DNA of 33,767 nt from Magnetococcales bacterium (GTDB taxonomy: Bacteria > Pseudomonadota > Magnetococcia > Magnetococcales > DC0425bin3), in contig JADGCJ010000026.1 in the NCBI GenBank assembly GCA_015229045.1, positions 1 to 33,767 of the forward strand, in the 5' to 3' direction. Of this stretch, positions 30,755-33,767 are shown one piece after another; within the stretch, counting starts at the first letter, position 1, and the number at the start of each line of letters is the position of its first letter. Below the pieces are notes generated by a model. It was given only the letters and a program-made list of their open reading frames with translations. It was not told the DNA's origin and made no database searches. A program made the translations under genes and the position numbers.

Positions 30755-31546
30755 GTGCAAGCGATCATGACGCCTGCGGGTCGCGCCTGGCGTCTGGCTT
30801 TGGGGCTGTTGACCCGTTTGCCGACAGGGGGTATTCCGCCGCCGGTTACGGGCGTCGATCTGGGTCGTTCGGTGCTGTTTTATCCCCTGGTCGGGCTGTT
30901 GGTTGGGTCGGGTGTGGCTGGCATGGCCTGGGTCACCCAAACGAGCGGCGATGCCCTGTGCGCGGCCCTTGTCCTGGTCACCTGGGTGGGGTTGACCGGC
31001 GCCTTGCACCTGGACGGACTCGCCGACTGGGCCGATGCTGCCGTCGGTGGTCTGGGCAACCGGCAACGCACCCTGGAGATCATGAAGGATCCCCGCAGCG
31101 GTCCGGCGGCCGTGACGACGCTCTCTTTGCTCTTGATCGTCAAGTTTGCCGCCCTGCTGGATCTTCTCATGCACGACAGCCATGACTGGTGGTCCCTGGC
31201 GACCATTCCCGTGGTTGCGCGAACGCTTTTTGTCCTTTTGTTTCTCACCACACCCTACGCCAATCCGCAGGGGATGGCTGCCGAGGCTGTTTTGCATCTT
31301 CCCCGGAGCTGGGCGACAGGGGTTGTTGTCATCGTGGGTGTGGGTGTGGGTGTGGGCAACCCCTTTCCCCTGGGGATTCTCATGTCGGCTGTGGCGGGGG
31401 TGGTTTTTCTGTTCTTGCGTCGTGTATTTATGCGGCGTATCCAGGGGTTTACCGGCGACATGGCCGGGGCGATGTGTGAAATCACCGAGGCTGTACTGCT
31501 GGTGCTTTTGGCCTGGTGGACGGCGCTGCCCGGGCCTCTGCCATGA
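30755..31546 (+). CDS. cobS: Adenosylcobinamide-GDP ribazoletransferase (cobalamin synthase)
   Basis: The 263-residue integral membrane enzyme joins adenosylcobinamide-GDP with alpha-ribazole (or its phosphate), the last assembly step of cobalamin. The conserved GALHLDGLADWADA motif (metal-binding aspartates) is followed by IMKDPRSGPAAV, and several hydrophobic helices are visible, for example at about 45-60, 72-85, 112-130, 148-165 and 186-220. Translation could begin at GTG 30755 or at ATG 30767 (four residues shorter); neither has a strong Shine-Dalgarno, which fits coupling to cobC three bases upstream. One helix contains a four-fold GTGGGT repeat. This is the last gene of the cob run, and it converges with tRNA-Leu. 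Confidence 0.94.
   Translation: MQAIMTPAGRAWRLALGLLTRLPTGGIPPPVTGVDLGRSVLFYPLVGLLVGSGVAGMAWVTQTSGDALCAALVLVTWVGLTGALHLDGLADWADAAVGGLGNRQRTLEIMKDPRSGPAAVTTLSLLLIVKFAALLDLLMHDSHDWWSLATIPVVARTLFVLLFLTTPYANPQGMAAEAVLHLPRSWATGVVVIVGVGVGVGNPFPLGILMSAVAGVVFLFLRRVFMRRIQGFTGDMAGAMCEITEAVLLVLLAWWTALPGPLP
31334..31357 (+). repeat. Hexanucleotide tandem repeat within cobS
   Basis: GTGGGT occurs three times in a row, followed by GTGGGC, and encodes (Val-Gly)4 inside a predicted membrane helix of CobS. A change of one unit adds or removes two codons and leaves the frame intact. Confidence 0.85.
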
Positions 31547-31619
31547 CCTCAGCCTGCTTGTCCGGAACTCCAACCATCTGCTCGAAGCCATCATGTCACC
31601 CATCCCGGGTGGTCACAAC

Positions 31620-31652
31620 AAAAAAGGGTCAGGCCGATTGGCCCAACCCTTT
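31620..31652 (-). terminator. Intrinsic terminator downstream of tRNA-Leu
   Basis: On the minus strand, AAAGGGT-TG-GGCC and GGCC-TG-ACCCTTT pair around the loop AATC, and the stem runs into a six-base T tract (AAAAAA at 31620-31625 on the plus strand). The stem is symmetrical with one TG/TG mismatch. It begins about 11 bases after the 3' end of tRNA-Leu. On the plus strand only TTT follows, so it may stop cobS transcripts weakly. Confidence 0.85.
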
Positions 31653-31663
31653 CGATATCAAAC

Positions 31664-31750
31664 TGGTGCCCAGAAGAAGACTCGAACTTCCACGACCTTG
31701 CGATCACTAGACCCTGAATCTAGCGCGTCTACCAATTCCGCCATCTGGGC
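31664..31750 (-). tRNA. tRNA-Leu (anticodon CAG)
   Basis: Read on the minus strand, the 87-base gene begins GCCCAGATGGCGGAATTGG and ends with an encoded CCA. The anticodon stem CTAGA/TCTAG closes the loop TTCAGGG, giving CAG (leucine). The long variable arm (TGATCGCAAGGTCGT region) is that of a class II tRNA, and the T-loop reads AGTTCGAGTCT. The acceptor GCCCAGA pairs with TCTGGGC except for one central wobble-type position. Confidence 0.95.
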
Positions 31751-31941
31751 AAAATGGACACCGAACGCACACCGTGCCGCGAACCGACGCTCCATTCCGG
31801 GGAGAATAATGGCTGTTGATTCTTTTGTCCAGACCTGACGTGCAACGATGGGTCAAAAACCGGCACGGGAGGTTATCGACGACGGATCATGCACCATTTT
31901 TCCCTGTCGCATCATGCGGGTGCGCCTGGGAGTGGGGATTT

Positions 31942-32342
<401 letters not shown>

Positions 32343-32403
32343 AACGGAGACGACCCGTGCCGCGCAGGATGACTCCTGCATGCCCGGGCCTCTCCCGACG
32401 TGC

Positions 32404-32432
32404 AGTGTAGGGGGTTCTTCTCCTGGCGACAA
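32404..32432 (-). promoter_or_regulatory. rnpB: Probable sigma-70-type promoter of rnpB
   Basis: On the minus strand, TTGTCG (plus 32427-32432) and TACACT (plus 32404-32409) are separated by exactly 17 bases. Transcription would start near 32397, leaving a leader of about 55 bases before helix P1. The position between the DUF2807 gene and rnpB is as expected, but both hexamers deviate from consensus. Confidence 0.5.
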
Positions 32433-32476
32433 GAGGTTCTTCGACAGGGTCGTGGCAGAGCCGGTTTCGGGCGTGA

Positions 32477-33349
32477 TCAACGACCGATGGTGACATCACC
32501 CACCCCGTCATTTTTAATGTCGGGGTCGGTGAGTGACTTGTGGACCGTCACGTTGCCAACCCCTTGCAGGGATGCCCGTACTTTGCGGGCTACGCCGCCA
32601 AAAACAACGTCGCCACTTCCGGACAGCTCGATCTGGAGGGTCTCCACCTCTCCTCCTCTGACCTGGATGTCGGAAGCTCCCTGGGCGTTGATGGTCAATT
32701 GGTGAGCCGCGGAGGCTATATCGACGGTGCAGGCCCCGTCCACCCGTACATTGACAGCTCCCATGGTCCCGGCCTTCAAATCGCAGGCTCCGTTTATGTC
32801 GACATCAAGTGGTCCGTGGGTCGCATCGATCTCCACAAGATGACAGGTGCCGACAATGGCGATCGAGGTTCCTTTGGGCAGCTCCAGCTCCAGTCGGGTG
32901 GACGTGTCATGAGCACTCTTGTTGGCCAGAGGAATGCCACCAATCTCGATGCTCCCCTTGGCGTTCTCTCCGACCACGGTTTGTCGGATCGAGCCATAGG
33001 TGGTTGTCACCGAGAGGTTCCCCTGGCTGTTGGTTTGGGTCACGGCTGATTTTCCCTGGATGGTCAACTCTTCACCATGCTGTCGAAAGGCAAGGGCATC
33101 TTTGGGTGAGGGTCCGGTGGCGCGCACCACGGTTTCCGGCTGGCTACGGGTATGGATACGGAGCGGAAAGACAATATTATCCAGCCGCACCCTGGTTGCA
33201 CGTCCCTTCCAGAGAGGTTCCGCGTCTGCGGCATGTGCCGTGTGGTTTCCTGCAAGCACGAGCGCAAAAAAAACGAACCAACAACAGACGCAATATGGAT
33301 GAGGCTTGCCCTTTGATCCGAAAAACGGTTTCCAACCAAACTGGTCCAT
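32477..33349 (-). CDS. Secreted beta-helical DUF2807-type (GIN domain) protein
   Basis: I chose the ATG at 33347-33349 because AGGAGGT lies 6 bases before it and a signal peptide follows at once; an upstream in-frame ATG at 33481 would bury the signal. The 290-residue product has a signal peptide (hydrophobic core 20-33, cleavage after THAHA at about 40). The mature part (from about 45) consists of short beta strands with repeated VDGACTVDI, INAQGASDIQV and LSGSGDVVF-like turns, typical of the DUF2807 head-GIN domain of exported proteins. Neither enzymatic motif nor membrane anchor is visible, so it is probably periplasmic or surface exposed. Its function is unknown; the family is often called a putative autotransporter adhesin, but there is no beta-barrel here. 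It is transcribed toward rnpB and seems to be a single gene. Confidence 0.83.
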   Translation of the reverse strand: MDQFGWKPFFGSKGKPHPYCVCCWFVFFALVLAGNHTAHAADAEPLWKGRATRVRLDNIVFPLRIHTRSQPETVVRATGPSPKDALAFRQHGEELTIQGKSAVTQTNSQGNLSVTTTYGSIRQTVVGENAKGSIEIGGIPLANKSAHDTSTRLELELPKGTSIAIVGTCHLVEIDATHGPLDVDINGACDLKAGTMGAVNVRVDGACTVDIASAAHQLTINAQGASDIQVRGGEVETLQIELSGSGDVVFGGVARKVRASLQGVGNVTVHKSLTDPDIKNDGVGDVTIGR

Positions 33350-33719
33350 GGACCGACCTCCTGCCCTCTCATCTTGATCTGGAAATGGAACGATGTCTCG
33401 CACCGCTTTGACAGCACCCGCCGGAGGGGGTGATTTTGCAGACCTCTCCGGCATTGGAGAGTATTTTTTTCTTTTTCGCAAACCATCTTCCTGTTTTTTG
33501 TTTCCTATATGTGAATTGAGCGTGAGGCCGGGTGAATATGTGTGCCGCAGTTAAAAATCCTGCCACTCCTTCTTCGGTAAAAATTTTTATGATCCTGTTC
33601 GATGTTGGTTGCAGAGACCCTAAAAGTATAAGGTAACTTGGACAGAGAGGGGAGGTCAGGGCAATCGCATTTGAAACTGGCACACCCGAGGTCATGATTG
33701 CTTTTTGGCATCTTGGCAT
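33350..33719. other. Intergenic stretch without a recognisable gene
   Basis: These 370 bases hold the promoter and ribosome binding site (AGGAGGT on the minus strand, about 33356-33362) of the DUF2807 gene. The part from 33440 to 33620 is relatively AT-rich. I see no RNA gene or conserved ORF in it. Confidence 0.5.
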
Positions 33720-33767
33720 CGGGGTCCAGGGGGCTGGCTCCCTGGCAGGTCCAGGACAGAGTCCTGG
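33720..33767. repeat. Dispersed hairpin-rich repeat, partial copy cut by the right window edge
   Basis: The last 48 bases are CGGGGTCCAGGGGGCTGG and the following hairpin CCAGGAC-AGA-GTCCTGG. They are identical to bases 1-48, including the GGCTCCCTGGC variant that the internal copies do not have. The element continues outside the window. Confidence 0.9.

Overview
The window is GC-rich bacterial DNA with the gene density and family content of a proteobacterium: type A RNase P RNA, tRNAs with encoded CCA, hybrid histidine kinases, PilZ and late cobalamin genes. A dispersed, hairpin-rich repeat of about 90-120 bp (GGGGTCCAGGGGGCTGG... GGGGCGAAGCCCC) occurs six times. From memory it resembles interspersed repeats of alphaproteobacteria-like magnetococci (Magnetococcales); that placement is an inference and should be tested by 16S or marker genes.

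Left and central region (about 0.2-19.4 kb, all + strand). A REC-HPt phosphorelay protein is followed by a putative operon: a 1531-residue membrane/coiled-coil protein ending in a PilZ (c-di-GMP) domain, a stand-alone cyclic-nucleotide-binding-fold protein, a giant protein of about 3862 residues with a MotA/TolQ/ExbB-like (ZorA-like) membrane head and a repeat-built helical tail of over 3000 residues, and a MotB/ZorB-like protein with one membrane helix, a repeat linker and an OmpA peptidoglycan-binding domain. I read this as an ion-driven motor of the ZorAB/MotAB type with an exceptionally long cytoplasmic tail, probably gated by second messengers. No recognisable Zorya effector (ZorC, ZorD, ZorE) lies in the window. 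This is the best candidate for an undescribed system here.

Sensory region (19.7-25.8 kb, + strand). A secreted PstS-like binding protein, a large hybrid kinase (sensor-HAMP-GAF-HisKA-HATPase-REC-REC-HPt) and a REC-HisKA-HATPase protein are joined by ATGA stop/start overlaps, so they form a translationally coupled sensing and phosphorelay unit. Whether it controls the motor upstream is unknown.

Right region (25.8-33.8 kb). This holds tRNA-Pro(GGG) on the minus strand, then late cobalamin genes cobB, cobU, cobT, cobC and cobS on the plus strand, with ppnP between cobB and cobU. After them come a terminator, tRNA-Leu(CAG), rnpB and a secreted DUF2807-type protein, all on the minus strand. Copies of the dispersed repeat flank the window, sit between genes, form the C-terminus and stop codon of CobB, and lie in frame within the giant motor gene. 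The giant gene also carries a nearly perfect 1095-bp tandem duplication.
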